DNA from: Balneatrix alpica DSM 16621
Lineage (GTDB): Bacteria; Pseudomonadota; Gammaproteobacteria; Pseudomonadales; Balneatricaceae
Length of the DNA stretch: 64,000 nucleotides
Assembly (NCBI RefSeq): GCF_000619885.1
Contig: NZ_KK211039.1
Coordinates: 647,589 to 711,588, forward strand
Reading direction: 5' to 3'
Shown: in pieces, positions 25,559 through 37,735 of the stretch
Numbering within the stretch: the stretch's first letter is position 1
How the letters are laid out: every line of letters begins with the position of its first letter
Program-made: the position numbers and the translations under genes
Notes under the pieces: model-generated
What the model was told of the DNA's origin: nothing
Seen by the model: the letters and a program-made list of their open reading frames with translations, nothing else
The model's database searches: none

Positions 25559-26407
25559 CTAGCCCTGCTGACGTCGGTGCATAAACGCCAAACGCTCCAG
25601 CAACTGCACATCCTGCTCGGTTTTCAGCAGAGCGCCGGCCAAGGGTGGAATCGCCTGCGCACCTTGTTTATGCAGCAAGGCATCGCGGCTGAGCTGATCC
25701 GCCATCAGCAGTTTCAACCAATCGATCAGTTCGGAAGTACTGGGCTTTTTCTTCAGACCATTGAGTGTACGAATCTCGAAAAATACATCCAACGCCCGCT
25801 CCACCAAGCGCTGCTCCACCTGGGGATAATGTACCTGCACGATCTGCTGCAGGGTTTCCCGTGAAGGAAAGCTGATGTAATGGAAAAAACAGCGCCGCAA
25901 AAACGCATCGGGTAGCTCTTTTTCATTATTACTGGTGATGATCACGATTGGTCGCTGCTGGGCTTTAATGGTCTGCTGGGTTTCATAAACATAAAACTCC
26001 ATGCGATCGAGTTCCTGCAGCAAATCATTGGGGAATTCGATGTCAGCCTTATCGATTTCATCGATCAGCAGCACCACCTGCTCTGGCGCAGTAAAGGCTT
26101 CCCACAGCTTCCCCTTCACGATGTAATGACTAATGTCCTGTACCCGTGGATCACCCAGCTGAGAGTCACGCAGGCGGGAAACCGCATCATACTCATAGAG
26201 CCCCTGCTGAGCTTTGGTGGTGGACTTGATATGCCAAGTCAGCAGCGGTTTACCCAGAGCCCTGGCCACCTCCTCAGCCAACTGCGTCTTACCTGTGCCC
26301 GGTTCACCTTTGACCAACAACGGGCGCTGCAGGCACACAGCCGCATTAACGGCCATCTGTAAGTCTTCGGTAGCTATATAACGGTCACTGCCTTGAAACT
26401 GGGACAT
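25559..26407 (-). CDS. MoxR-family AAA+ ATPase
   Basis: The 282-residue protein has Walker A GEPGTGKT (about residue 34), Walker B VVLLIDEIDKAD, sensor 1 IVIITSNNEKELPDAFLRRC and an arginine finger in FLRRC. These features fit MoxR chaperone-like ATPases that act with VWA proteins. The ATG at 26407 follows AGGAG by 7 bp; the longer frame would need a TTG start. It lies 3 bp before the CoxE-like gene. Confidence 0.92.
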   Translation of the reverse strand: MSQFQGSDRYIATEDLQMAVNAAVCLQRPLLVKGEPGTGKTQLAEEVARALGKPLLTWHIKSTTKAQQGLYEYDAVSRLRDSQLGDPRVQDISHYIVKGKLWEAFTAPEQVVLLIDEIDKADIEFPNDLLQELDRMEFYVYETQQTIKAQQRPIVIITSNNEKELPDAFLRRCFFHYISFPSRETLQQIVQVHYPQVEQRLVERALDVFFEIRTLNGLKKKPSTSELIDWLKLLMADQLSRDALLHKQGAQAIPPLAGALLKTEQDVQLLERLAFMHRRQQG

Positions 26408-26627
26408 CTTGGGCTCCTGCAAACGGATAAAGGTAACGGCCTACGCCGGTTTAATCGCCTGATCTTACCCCCTACCCATGCTAGGGAAAACCCTTAATTA
26501 GGCTGCAATTCAAGTAAAGACACGCACGAGAGATTGCTTTCTCTGCGCCAGAGGTCTATATATTCAGATCTAGAAAAAATAGCCTTCTTTTATTCCAATC
26601 AGACATATATAAAGACAGGAAATCGCT

Positions 26628-27593
26628 ATGGGCCGCATATACACGGATAACTCTTTAACCATCGGCCAAACCCCTCTGGTTAAAATCAACCGCTTAAGCG
26701 ATAAGGGCACCATTTACGCTAAGCTGGAAAGCCGCAATCCAGCGGGCTCAGTCAAATGCCGCATTGGTGCCAGCATGATTTGGGAAGCAGAAAAAGCCGG
26801 TATTCTAAAACCCGGTATGGAGCTGGTCGAACCCACCAGCGGTAACACCGGCATCGCGCTGGCATTTGTTGCCGCCAGCCGCGGTTATAAATTGACTCTG
26901 ACCATGCCCGCCTCCATGAGCCTGGAGCGCCGCAAAGTGCTGAAAGCGTTAGGAGCCAACCTGGTGCTGACCGAGCCCGCCAAAGGCATGAAGGGCGCCA
27001 TTGAAAAAGCGAAAGAGCTGGTCGAAGCAGCCCCCACCACTCGGGTGATGCTGCAGCAGTTTGAAAACCCGGCCAACCCCAAAATCCATGAAGAAACCAC
27101 TGGACCGGAAATCTGGCAAGACACCGATGGTGAAGTGGATGTGCTGGTAGCTGGGGTCGGTACAGGGGGCACCATTTCAGGTACAGGTCGTTACCTCAAA
27201 GCACGTAAAAATGTGCTGACCGTTGCGGTCGAACCAGTTGATTCGCCGGTAATCAGCCAAACTCTGGCCAATCAGGAAGTGAAGCCCGCCCCCCATAAAA
27301 TTCAGGGCATTGGTGCCGGCTTTGTGCCAAAGAACCTGGATCTCAGCGTCGTGGATCGGGTAGAGCAAGTCAGCAATGACGAAGCCATTGCCATGGCCCG
27401 CCGCCTGATGCAGGAAGAAGGTATTCTGGCCGGTATTTCCTGCGGTGCCGCCATGGCAGTTGCCGTGCGCCTGGCCCAGCAGCCGGAGTTTGCCGACAAG
27501 AAAATCGTAGTCGTACTGCCTGACTCTGGCGAGCGCTACCTCTCCTCCCCTCTGTTTGAAGGCATCTTCAGCGAACAAGAACTGGTGCAATAA
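26628..27593 (+). CDS. cysK: Cysteine synthase A (O-acetylserine sulfhydrylase)
   Basis: The 321-residue PLP enzyme makes cysteine from O-acetylserine and sulfide. The PLP lysine is in [11 protein letters not shown] (about residue 43), the substrate loop is TSGNTGIAL, the phosphate cup is [10 protein letters not shown], and the C-terminus has [23 protein letters not shown] and the length favour CysK over CysM. AGACAGGAAAT lies before the ATG. It is a single-gene unit closed by a terminator. Confidence 0.95.
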   Translation: MGRIYTDNSLTIGQTPLVKINRLSDKGTIYAKLESRNPAGSVKCRIGASMIWEAEKAGILKPGMELVEPTSGNTGIALAFVAASRGYKLTLTMPASMSLERRKVLKALGANLVLTEPAKGMKGAIEKAKELVEAAPTTRVMLQQFENPANPKIHEETTGPEIWQDTDGEVDVLVAGVGTGGTISGTGRYLKARKNVLTVAVEPVDSPVISQTLANQEVKPAPHKIQGIGAGFVPKNLDLSVVDRVEQVSNDEAIAMARRLMQEEGILAGISCGAAMAVAVRLAQQPEFADKKIVVVLPDSGERYLSSPLFEGIFSEQELVQ

Positions 27594-27603
27594 GGCCAAA
27601 CGA

Positions 27604-27632
27604 AAACAGGGCAGCCCCATGCTGCCCTGTTC
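27604..27632. terminator. Terminator after cysK
   Basis: AACAGGGCAG and CTGCCCTGTT form a 10-bp stem with A-rich 5' and T-containing 3' flanks, between convergent genes. Confidence 0.8.
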
Positions 27633-27670
27633 TCAGACTGAATAGCTCAGTCGCTGCCCTGGCTGTTCAG

Positions 27671-28471
27671 CTAACTGCTCATTAGCGTCCTGTGCTGCTG
27701 CACCACTTCTCCATCACGGAAAGCCACCAGCTCCCCCACCTGTAATGCCGTCCAGGCCTCATTATCCGTCAGCGGCAAGGTTGCAATCACCGTCACTACA
27801 TCTTTAGGGGTGGTTTCCTTGGCGAAGTCGACTCGCACATCCGCATCCGCCAAATGTGCCTCACCAAAGGGTGCGCGCCGGGTAATCCAATGCAGTTTGG
27901 TGGTGCAATAGGTATAGAGAGTACTGGCATCCGCCAGCAGCATGTTAAATACCCCCAGCGCCCTTAGCTGTTCACAACGCTGATGAATAAACGCTGCTAA
28001 CTCCGCCTGCTGCTCAGCACCAGGAGGCTGCGGGTAAGCCCGCCTGATTTCACCTAATAGCCAGCAAAAGGCATATTCCGAGTCGGTATCCCCAACTGGC
28101 TGATAGTCTCCTAGTGGCCAACTCTTCAACTGCCCATCCAACTGCCCATTGTGGGCATAGGTCCAGATCCGTCCCCAGAGCTCACGACTAAAGGGGTGAG
28201 TATTCTCCAGACAGACCTTGCCGACATTGGCCTGGCGGATATGACTGATCACAATATGCGACTTAATCGGATAACGCTGTACCAGTCTGGCGATTTCCGA
28301 CTCCACACTGGGACTGGGATCATGGAAGCTACGACAGCCCCTTCCCTCGTAAAAGGCAATGCCCCAGCCATCGCGGTGTGGGCCCGTGCCCCCACCGCGC
28401 TGCATCAAGCCGGTAAAGCTAAAGCAGATGTCGGTGGGCACATTAGCGCTCATGCCCAACAATTCGCACAT
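27671..28471 (-). CDS. Class II glutamine amidotransferase, YafJ-like
   Basis: The 266-residue protein begins [10 protein letters not shown]; Cys2, exposed after removal of Met1, is the N-terminal nucleophile of class II (Ntn) glutaminases. [35 protein letters not shown] and DTDSEYAF complete the glutaminase fold. There is no synthase domain, as in E. coli YafJ, whose acceptor is unknown. Its start overlaps the stop of the upstream VWA gene by one base (TAATG), so translation is coupled. Confidence 0.9.
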   Translation of the reverse strand: MCELLGMSANVPTDICFSFTGLMQRGGGTGPHRDGWGIAFYEGRGCRSFHDPSPSVESEIARLVQRYPIKSHIVISHIRQANVGKVCLENTHPFSRELWGRIWTYAHNGQLDGQLKSWPLGDYQPVGDTDSEYAFCWLLGEIRRAYPQPPGAEQQAELAAFIHQRCEQLRALGVFNMLLADASTLYTYCTTKLHWITRRAPFGEAHLADADVRVDFAKETTPKDVVTVIATLPLTDNEAWTALQVGELVAFRDGEVVQQHRTLMSS

Positions 28472-30405
28472 TAACGGCTTCCTCCCACGGCACTGTCTTC
28501 CACTTCATCTTTCACTTTACGACGGCGCATATAGCGCCAGAACAGGAAGATCAGACCACCAACGATCAGCAGATTCAACGCCACTATACTGGCATAGAGT
28601 AACAGGTTGCTTTCCTCTTCCTGCGCCGGTTCAGGCTCGGCGGCGGGCGCTGGAGCAGCCTCGTCAGCAGCAGGTTCCGGCGGAGTGACTTCTGCCTCTG
28701 CAGCCGCTTCAGCAGCAGGCTCGGCTGGCGCAGGCGCTTCCTCCATCGGTTCTCCCACTACTTTAATCGTAGCCCCCGAAGCATCAACGGTTTCTGCTTG
28801 AATCCCTTCTCCCCCCAAGCCCATACCGGCATTCACATCCTGCAAAATGTCACCCTGCTGGAGTACAGGCGCATCCGGCGCGGGGGAGAAATCTAACTGC
28901 ACTTCCGGGGTATTGAAGCTGACTGACTTACCATCCTCCAGTTTTGCCTCTACCTGCCCCTTAATAATGACAGTGCCCTGACTGGCCGGACTCAGGTATG
29001 CCTGCCAGCGCTTTTCTTCCGGCATCCACACCATGTCAGCCTGTTGGGTACTGCCATCTTTACCCTGTAACTCGAGCTTAATGGTGCTGGACTCTGGTAG
29101 TAACTCGGGGCGATCCGGAGTCGCCTCCACCAATACCTTTGCCTGACCATCTTGTTCAGCAATCCGACCTTTAATTTCTACCGGGGCATGCAGGGTGATC
29201 GGCATTGTTGCTAGACGACGGAAGGTTTTGCCATCCACTACCACCTTCACCTCATGCTGACCAGCCTGGCTCAACATATCCAGCGGACGGCGATACAATC
29301 CACTGCCAGCATCCAACTGTTCAGTGCCTACTGGGTAGATTTCAAGCTTGCCATCTGGAAACAATACCCGGGCGGAGTTTTCCATAATTTCATGGAAAGC
29401 CGGAATGGTGATGTTTTTACCCTTTTCCTGGAAGGCAAACTCCAACTCCAACTTTTCACCTAAGAAGGCTGAGCCCGGCAGTGGTTTCACATAGAGATTG
29501 AAATCACTGACGATGGTGACACGGTTTTGTGGATCGACCTCTGCTTTAATCCGCCATTCACCTGGTTGAGGGCGGCGTACCGTTACCAGGTCATATTTAT
29601 CATCCTGGAACCAACGCATATGTGGCCCATAGTTATTGGCGTTATAGGTTTGTTTATCAGGACTGTAGAGTTCCAGCGCAGGGGAATTCGGCAAGCGGAA
29701 GACCAACAGCGTAAACTCTTTGACCGTTCGATCTACTAAAAAGGTATTCCCTTCTAATGGCAGCTGCTCTGCTGGAGCCGCAGTTTGTAAAATCTGGGCA
29801 AAAATGCGGGCCAAGTCATCAGCACTACGTGCCTGGGCATAGACTCCACTCGTTTCCTTCGCCAGGCGTGACAACAACTCTTTATCAGCCTGATCCGCTA
29901 GCGCAATGGTGTGGACCTTAAAATTAGCGGCACTTAACTTAGGCAGGGTCTGCTCCAGCACCTGACGGCGGGCAGCGGCATTCGCAGTAGCATCCTGGGC
30001 AATGTCCACCATGCCGTCGGAGAGCAAAATCAGATGCTTAGGTAACTCGCCCTGGCTCGCCGCCCGGGATGCCTGCTCTAATGCGGCACCAATATCAGTC
30101 CACTGATCACTGCTACTGATCCGCGCCGCGCTCTGTTGGGCTGTTTGCCGCCATGCATCGTTTACTGGCTGATGGGGCACCAACACCCCTGGTTGATTGC
30201 CAAATACCCACACCCCGGCCTGGCTACCTGCTGGCACTAACTGAGCGAGTAGACGGGTGGCTGGAACACGCAGGTTATTGGGATCGTTATTTTTCATGCT
30301 GCCAGAAATATCGAGCAGCAGACGCACATCCGATGAAGCCTGAGCTACTCCCCAAGCCAGGCTGAGCAGCAACACCGCTAGCCACGCCTGCAATCGTCCT
30401 CGCAT
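28471..30405 (-). CDS. Membrane-anchored VWA protein, TIGR03503-like
   Basis: The protein of about 644 residues has a signal peptide ([19 protein letters not shown]), a VWA domain (about 25-205; metal site [13 protein letters not shown]), a long beta-rich middle, an acidic Ala/Pro/Glu linker (about 550-610) and a C-terminal membrane segment ([23 protein letters not shown]) with a basic tail. The bulk is therefore periplasmic. It resembles the TIGR03503 family of unknown role. An in-frame GTG two codons before the chosen ATG lies closer to the AAGGGGGG site and could be the real start. It is coupled to the downstream amidotransferase gene. Confidence 0.85.
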   Translation of the reverse strand: MRGRLQAWLAVLLLSLAWGVAQASSDVRLLLDISGSMKNNDPNNLRVPATRLLAQLVPAGSQAGVWVFGNQPGVLVPHQPVNDAWRQTAQQSAARISSSDQWTDIGAALEQASRAASQGELPKHLILLSDGMVDIAQDATANAAARRQVLEQTLPKLSAANFKVHTIALADQADKELLSRLAKETSGVYAQARSADDLARIFAQILQTAAPAEQLPLEGNTFLVDRTVKEFTLLVFRLPNSPALELYSPDKQTYNANNYGPHMRWFQDDKYDLVTVRRPQPGEWRIKAEVDPQNRVTIVSDFNLYVKPLPGSAFLGEKLELEFAFQEKGKNITIPAFHEIMENSARVLFPDGKLEIYPVGTEQLDAGSGLYRRPLDMLSQAGQHEVKVVVDGKTFRRLATMPITLHAPVEIKGRIAEQDGQAKVLVEATPDRPELLPESSTIKLELQGKDGSTQQADMVWMPEEKRWQAYLSPASQGTVIIKGQVEAKLEDGKSVSFNTPEVQLDFSPAPDAPVLQQGDILQDVNAGMGLGGEGIQAETVDASGATIKVVGEPMEEAPAPAEPAAEAAAEAEVTPPEPAADEAAPAPAAEPEPAQEEESNLLLYASIVALNLLIVGGLIFLFWRYMRRRKVKDEVEDSAVGGSR

Positions 30406-30510
30406 TCCCACAGTCCCCCCTTATAAATCAAGGCATAAGAAGGCCTAACTTATAGCAAAGAAGGGACAAAGCGCCTAGTAGCAGCCGCATCTAGCCAAGG
30501 TAAAGATCAA

Positions 30511-30879
30511 TTAAGCGATCAAGCCTTCACGCTGACACCAGTCGCGGCTACGTTTCGGACACAGCTTAGGTAAGGGCAAGCTGGGCAGGCTTTGACGCAA
30601 CCATGATTGCGCCTGCTCCAAGCTGGCAAACTCGCAACAACGATAAGCATGTTCGCCACTGAGAGTGCAATATTCGACATAGAGGAAGTAGGTTAGCTGC
30701 GGCAAACCCGCGCCATCTTTGCGCTTACCTTGCGCTAGCCAAACACGCACCATGCCGCCGGATAGAGGATGGCTCAGCCACAGCACACTCTGCCCATTCA
30801 GGCTGGGAGGACTGACCAGGCTTAATTCAGTGGCAGCAGCAGAGAGAAGGTCGATAGGGATAGATGATGTAGTCAGCAT
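30511..30879 (-). CDS. Hypothetical protein
   Basis: This 122-residue protein has no signal peptide or membrane segment and no family I recognise. It contains six cysteines, including YRCCEF, and a basic C-terminus (KLCPKRSRDWCQREG). GGVRVWLAQGKRKDG-like strands and a predicted helix (LEQAQSWLRQSL) suggest a small folded domain. The ribosome binding site is weak (GGGAG about 13 bp upstream). The following 223 bp to 31102 hold nothing I can identify. Confidence 0.6.
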   Translation of the reverse strand: MLTTSSIPIDLLSAAATELSLVSPPSLNGQSVLWLSHPLSGGMVRVWLAQGKRKDGAGLPQLTYFLYVEYCTLSGEHAYRCCEFASLEQAQSWLRQSLPSLPLPKLCPKRSRDWCQREGLIA

Positions 30880-31102
30880 GATGAATATACGCTCCCATAG
30901 GGTTTATGAGAGCTGACGTTATTACCTGTTTGGTTGCCACTTGCCAGTGACCGCATCTCCAAACGGAGTCCACCTTGCCCAGGTTAGGCAGGTTGGCGAG
31001 GACGTCAGCCCTACTCTTGATGCAAAATTGTTGCCGAAACTTTATTAGAAACTGACTTGGCACTCAAGTGCTAAATCTTACCTTTACCTGTGTAACCTTT
31101 GC

Positions 31103-31555
31103 TTAAGGATCTAACTCACTGATATCAACCAGAAACAGCTCCCAATCATGCTCCTCGACAACCCGTTCGCTAATCGCCAATTGACGCACTCGCGCCCTGG
31201 CTTGACGAGCCAGCTTGTCATGACCGGCCACTAATGGGTGCCAGGACGGCAAAGGCTTGCCTTCTGCACGCAACCGGTAGGCACAACTTGGCGGTAGCCA
31301 GCTCGCCTCCCGCGCAATAGCAGGCGTCAGCTGGGTACAACCCGGCACCCGCTTAAATCGATCCTGGTAATGCAAACAGCCACCTTTTTTGATGTCCAGT
31401 TCACGACAGGCAATACGGGTTTGATGTACCTCTCCGGTTTCCTCGTCTTCCAGCTTGTGTAGGCAGCACTTCCCACAGCCATCGCAAAGAGCCTCCCACT
31501 CGGCTGGCGTCAGCTCCTCAAGCGACAGCTTGTGCCAAAAATCAGCACGTAGCAT
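31103..31555 (-). CDS. ycgN: YcgN family (UPF0260) cysteine-cluster protein
   Basis: The 150-residue protein has the family's cysteine cluster CDGCGKCCLHKLEDEETGE (residues about 24-31) with further cysteines in IACRELD, GGCLHY, VPGCTQL and PPSCAYRL, so it probably binds a metal or Fe-S cluster. EEHDWELFLVDISELD at the end is typical. The biochemical role is unknown. It overlaps ycgL by one base (TAATG) in the conserved rnd-ycgL-ycgN order. Confidence 0.92.
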   Translation of the reverse strand: MLRADFWHKLSLEELTPAEWEALCDGCGKCCLHKLEDEETGEVHQTRIACRELDIKKGGCLHYQDRFKRVPGCTQLTPAIAREASWLPPSCAYRLRAEGKPLPSWHPLVAGHDKLARQARARVRQLAISERVVEEHDWELFLVDISELDP

Positions 31556-31845
31556 TAATAACGGCCTTCCGTTGGAGCCTTGTACAGATCCAGCATGTAC
31601 TCTTCACGTGGTGGGGGCAGTTGCAAATAAAAGCCCTGCTGCATAATGCGGTTAATGACATCCTCACCTTTGGCTCTCGCCAGTTGCCGGTCCGGCTTGA
31701 GCAACATATCCATCACATGCACAGGCTTACCGAATTGCTCAAGTAGAGCCTCCGGTACCCGACTGAGCTTCTCTGGCTTACTGACGTAGAGATAAGTCTC
31801 ATCCTTGCGGCTGCTTTTAAAAATGCTGCACAGCAAAGGCTTCAT
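31555..31845 (-). CDS. ycgL: YcgL family protein
   Basis: The 96-residue protein matches the YcgL family: KSSRKDETYLYVSKPEKLSRVPEALLEQFGKP and GFYLQLPPPREEYMLDLYK. It is a small alpha/beta cytoplasmic protein of unknown function. It is encoded 12 bp after rnd and coupled to ycgN, as in Pseudomonas and enterics. Confidence 0.92.
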   Translation of the reverse strand: MKPLLCSIFKSSRKDETYLYVSKPEKLSRVPEALLEQFGKPVHVMDMLLKPDRQLARAKGEDVINRIMQQGFYLQLPPPREEYMLDLYKAPTEGRY

Positions 31846-31857
31846 AGCATTACCTGT

Positions 31858-32985
31858 TTAGTTAAATTCAAGCGAGGTGATAGCTGGCGCCAACATGACT
31901 TGGCGCCAGCCATGGAGTCCGCCAGGCCAGGCCGCTAAATCAGCTAATGCCTGAGGATGACGGATCAACCATTCCAAATCTTTTTTGCGTGCCAGTAATT
32001 CAGCAGGTACCTGCTGCTCACTGGCAACACGATTAATCACAGTGCGCAACTGGCGCAAACGCCCCTGCGCCGCCCGGGAAAGCGGCTTAGGCAAGCGCGC
32101 CGGCAAGGCCTCCGGCGGCAACTCCAGGGCTGCTTCAATAATTGCCAGCACGTAGGGTGTGGCTTTTTTCAGCCAATGAGGACGCATCCCCTCCACCTGA
32201 CTCAGCGCCGCTGTACTACGGGGCTTGGTACGCGCCACCTGCCACAGCACAATGTCTGACATCACCTGATTACGGGCAACATCACGCTGGCGCGCTTCAC
32301 GCTCGCGCCAACTCGCCAGGTCACGCAAAATCGCCAGCTCTCGGGGATTCAATTGCCAAGCTTGCTTGATCCGACTGTAATAATGATCCGGGGCAAAACT
32401 ATCGGCGATCTGACTAACCAGGCTAGCGCCATCCTCCAGCACCCAGTGCAGGCGCTGCTTGTCGGCCAACTGTTGCTGCAGAATTTGATAGACCTGATAG
32501 AGCCAATACACATCCTCCGCCGCATAATGGCACTGCGCTTCAGTCAGAGGACGTTGCAGCCAATCGGAGCGCGTTTCTTCTTTGGCAGGGCTGACATTAA
32601 GCAACTGCTCCAGCAGGCGCTGATAACCCATACCGGTATCCAAGCCAGCATAGGCTGCCGCCACCTGGGTATCAAAAATACCCTGGGGACTAGCACCTAA
32701 ACGGAAAATAAACAGTTCAATATCTTCCGAGCCGGAGTGCAGCACCTTGACGATATCTGCCCGCTCTAACACTTCGTTAAAGGGGGTCATATCGGTTAAG
32801 GCCAGCGGGTCTAGCAGGTAAATTCCTTCGCCATCATAGACCTGGATTAATCCTGGACGAGGATAATAGGTATGGGTACGTTCAAACTCGGTATCCAACG
32901 CCAGGATCGGCAAGGTCAGCCAGCGCTGACAGCAGGCCGCCAGGGCTTGATCTTGCTCGATCCAGATCGGGGAAGGCATGCTCAT
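31858..32985 (-). CDS. rnd: Ribonuclease D
   Basis: The 375-residue 3'-5' exoribonuclease has a DEDDy domain (about 5-185): LALDTEFERTHTYYPRPG holds the DxE pair, KVLHSGSEDIELF the second Asp and HYAAEDVYWLYQVY the Tyr/Asp. Helical HRDC domains follow (about 205-370). It trims tRNA 3' ends. The ATG at 32985 (MSMPSPIWIEQD) is preferred; a GGAAAG site precedes it and the longer frame would run into recR. It lies 13 bp from recR. Confidence 0.94.
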   Translation of the reverse strand: MSMPSPIWIEQDQALAACCQRWLTLPILALDTEFERTHTYYPRPGLIQVYDGEGIYLLDPLALTDMTPFNEVLERADIVKVLHSGSEDIELFIFRLGASPQGIFDTQVAAAYAGLDTGMGYQRLLEQLLNVSPAKEETRSDWLQRPLTEAQCHYAAEDVYWLYQVYQILQQQLADKQRLHWVLEDGASLVSQIADSFAPDHYYSRIKQAWQLNPRELAILRDLASWREREARQRDVARNQVMSDIVLWQVARTKPRSTAALSQVEGMRPHWLKKATPYVLAIIEAALELPPEALPARLPKPLSRAAQGRLRQLRTVINRVASEQQVPAELLARKKDLEWLIRHPQALADLAAWPGGLHGWRQVMLAPAITSLEFN

Positions 32986-32998
32986 AGGGCTTTCCGTT

Positions 32999-33604
32999 TC
33001 AGTCACGCAACGCACGGCGCCCACTGAGCGCATGCATCAGCGTACCGCCATCCACATATTCGAGCTCGCCACCAAGAGGAATACCATGGGCAATGCGGCT
33101 CACTTTCACGGGATGCGGCTGCAAGTGTTCGGTGATGTAATGAGCAGTCGCTTCACCTTCCACGGTAGGGTTAGTGGCCAGAATCACTTCTTCCACCTGC
33201 CCTTCAGCCACCAGCTCTAACAGCTGTTTAATTCCCAACTGCTCAGGACCTATTCCTTCGATAGGGGACAGATGCCCCATCAACACAAAGTAACGTCCGC
33301 GATAGCTGCCTGTTTGCTCAATCGCCAGGACATCCGCAGGCATCTCTACTATGCAGAGCAAAGCATCGTCGCGCTGGTCACTGGCACACAGACGGCAAAG
33401 CTCATCTTCGCTCAGGTTGCGGCAGCGGCGACAATGCCCAACCTGCTCAACCGCTTGCAGCAGGCGCTCAGCCAAACGCTCAGCCCCCAGTCGATCGCGC
33501 TCCAACAGATGCAGCGCCATGCGCTGGGCAGATTTCGGCCCCACTCCAGGTAGGCAGCGCAGGGCCTCAATCAAGCTATCAATCAGCGGACTGAAATGCT
33601 TCAT
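32999..33604 (-). CDS. recR: Recombination mediator RecR
   Basis: The 201-residue protein has a helix-hairpin-helix ([20 protein letters not shown]), a four-cysteine zinc finger ([16 protein letters not shown], residues about 57-72), a Toprim domain ([36 protein letters not shown]) and a Walker-like C-terminus ([15 protein letters not shown]). RecR acts with RecF and RecO to load RecA on gapped DNA. It is 2 bp from ybaB in the conserved dnaX-ybaB-recR order. Confidence 0.97.
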   Translation of the reverse strand: MKHFSPLIDSLIEALRCLPGVGPKSAQRMALHLLERDRLGAERLAERLLQAVEQVGHCRRCRNLSEDELCRLCASDQRDDALLCIVEMPADVLAIEQTGSYRGRYFVLMGHLSPIEGIGPEQLGIKQLLELVAEGQVEEVILATNPTVEGEATAHYITEHLQPHPVKVSRIAHGIPLGGELEYVDGGTLMHALSGRRALRD

Positions 33605-33606
33605 GT

Positions 33607-33933
33607 TTAGAACGGCATTTTGAAGCCAGGAGGCAGACCCATACCAGAGGTCAGGCCAGACATACGATCTTTGCTGATCGCTTCAATTTTACGCACAGCG
33701 TCATTCACCGCTGCCGCCAGCAAGTCTTCCAGCATCTCTTTATCTTCAGACATCAAGCTGTCATCAATGCTGACACGCTTCACATCATGACGACCATTCA
33801 TAACCACTTTAACTAGGCCAGCCCCTGCTTCGCCTGTGGTTTCTGCATTGGCCAGCTCTTCCTGTGCCTTCTGCATCTGCTCCTGCATCTTCTGCGCTTG
33901 CTTGAGCAGGTTACCCATTCCACCTTTTAACAT
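33607..33933 (-). CDS. ybaB: YbaB/EbfC nucleoid-associated protein
   Basis: The 108-residue protein has [25 protein letters not shown] at its start and [21 protein letters not shown], with a C-terminal [18 protein letters not shown] typical of YbaB, a tweezer-shaped DNA-binding dimer. The ATG at 33933 gives the family length; the frame runs open upstream into dnaX. AAGAGGT precedes it, 10 bp after the dnaX stop. Confidence 0.95.
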   Translation of the reverse strand: MLKGGMGNLLKQAQKMQEQMQKAQEELANAETTGEAGAGLVKVVMNGRHDVKRVSIDDSLMSEDKEMLEDLLAAAVNDAVRKIEAISKDRMSGLTSGMGLPPGFKMPF

Positions 33934-33943
33934 GCTGTACCTC

Positions 33944-36088
<2,145 letters not shown>

Positions 36089-36150
36089 CGCTGCCCTCGT
36101 AGGTAATAAGGCTGTCTGGGCACCTTAGCATAAGAAGGGAGGGAGATGGA

Positions 36151-36260
36151 GGTGATCCCACCAGCCCGACCCCGGCACCCAAGTCCACCGCTGCGGCTGC
36201 TCCCTTCCGGGCCTGACCGGGTTCACGGTTTATTGTTGCGGGGGGACCGGCAGGACCACC
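36151..36260 (-). ncRNA. ffs: 4.5S signal recognition particle RNA
   Basis: On the minus strand the sequence contains the SRP domain IV core GGTCAGGCCCGGAAGGGAGC followed by AGCC, nearly identical to E. coli ffs, flanked by complementary arms (GGTGGTCC near the 5' end and GGATCACC near the 3' end) that give a rod of about 110 bases. It lies just upstream of dnaX on the same strand. Ends are estimated from the pairing. It binds Ffh to target membrane proteins. Confidence 0.92.
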
Positions 36261-36405
36261 ACGACAAGTCGACGTATGTGCACGTCTGAAGGTGCGCGTA
36301 CTCTACCAGCATCCTTCCTGGCATGCAAACCAGATTAAAACTTGGCCCCATCCTTGCTTGAAACTGGATAAAAAACACACAACACCTCTTTCCGGAGGAT
36401 GTAAC

Positions 36406-36825
36406 ATGCCCCATAGCTCCCCCACCATCGCCCATCCACGCAGCATTCCTGTTCACTTTGCTCCCCTGCCCCGGCCAACCGCCCCCCAACCCAGGCAAGG
36501 GCTATGCGTCCGTTTTTATAGCAATATCCACTTAGGCACAGGATTGAACGTTGCCATCCATGTCCCTAGCCTTGCTGCCGAACTACAAGTACAGGGATGG
36601 GTACAGGCCTGTCGCCAACGGGGACGAAACCGTTTTACAATCCTGATCCAGTTTCCTGATCCTCTCCAAGCACAACGGATACGGATGCTAGAGCAGGTTT
36701 GCCATATTCTCGCCTATCAGCAGCAATGCCAGCGACGTGGCTTACGTTTAAGCACCGAACAAGCCGCCCAGGAGTGGATTCATCAGCATGCCGCTCAATT
36801 CCCAGGAGTTGAGCTAGACTGCTAG
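36406..36825 (+). CDS. PilZ-like hypothetical protein
   Basis: The 139-residue protein has a proline-rich start and a beta-rich core (GLCVRFYSNIHLGTGLNVAIHV, VQGWVQACRQRGRNRFTILIQF) followed by RIRMLEQVCHILAYQQ and STEQAAQEWIHQHAAQFP. The last two segments resemble a PilZ-related group in Pseudomonas, but the RxxxR and D/NxSxxG c-di-GMP motifs of PilZ are not clear. The ATG at 36406 follows GGAGG by 8 bp. It lies between ffs and kdsA. Confidence 0.6.
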   Translation: MPHSSPTIAHPRSIPVHFAPLPRPTAPQPRQGLCVRFYSNIHLGTGLNVAIHVPSLAAELQVQGWVQACRQRGRNRFTILIQFPDPLQAQRIRMLEQVCHILAYQQQCQRRGLRLSTEQAAQEWIHQHAAQFPGVELDC

Positions 36826-36859
36826 GGAACCTCCGCTTTGCCTTGAAACTTTTTGATAG

Positions 36860-37717
<858 letters not shown>

Positions 37718-37735
37718 TGTTTTGGTGGAGGCGGC

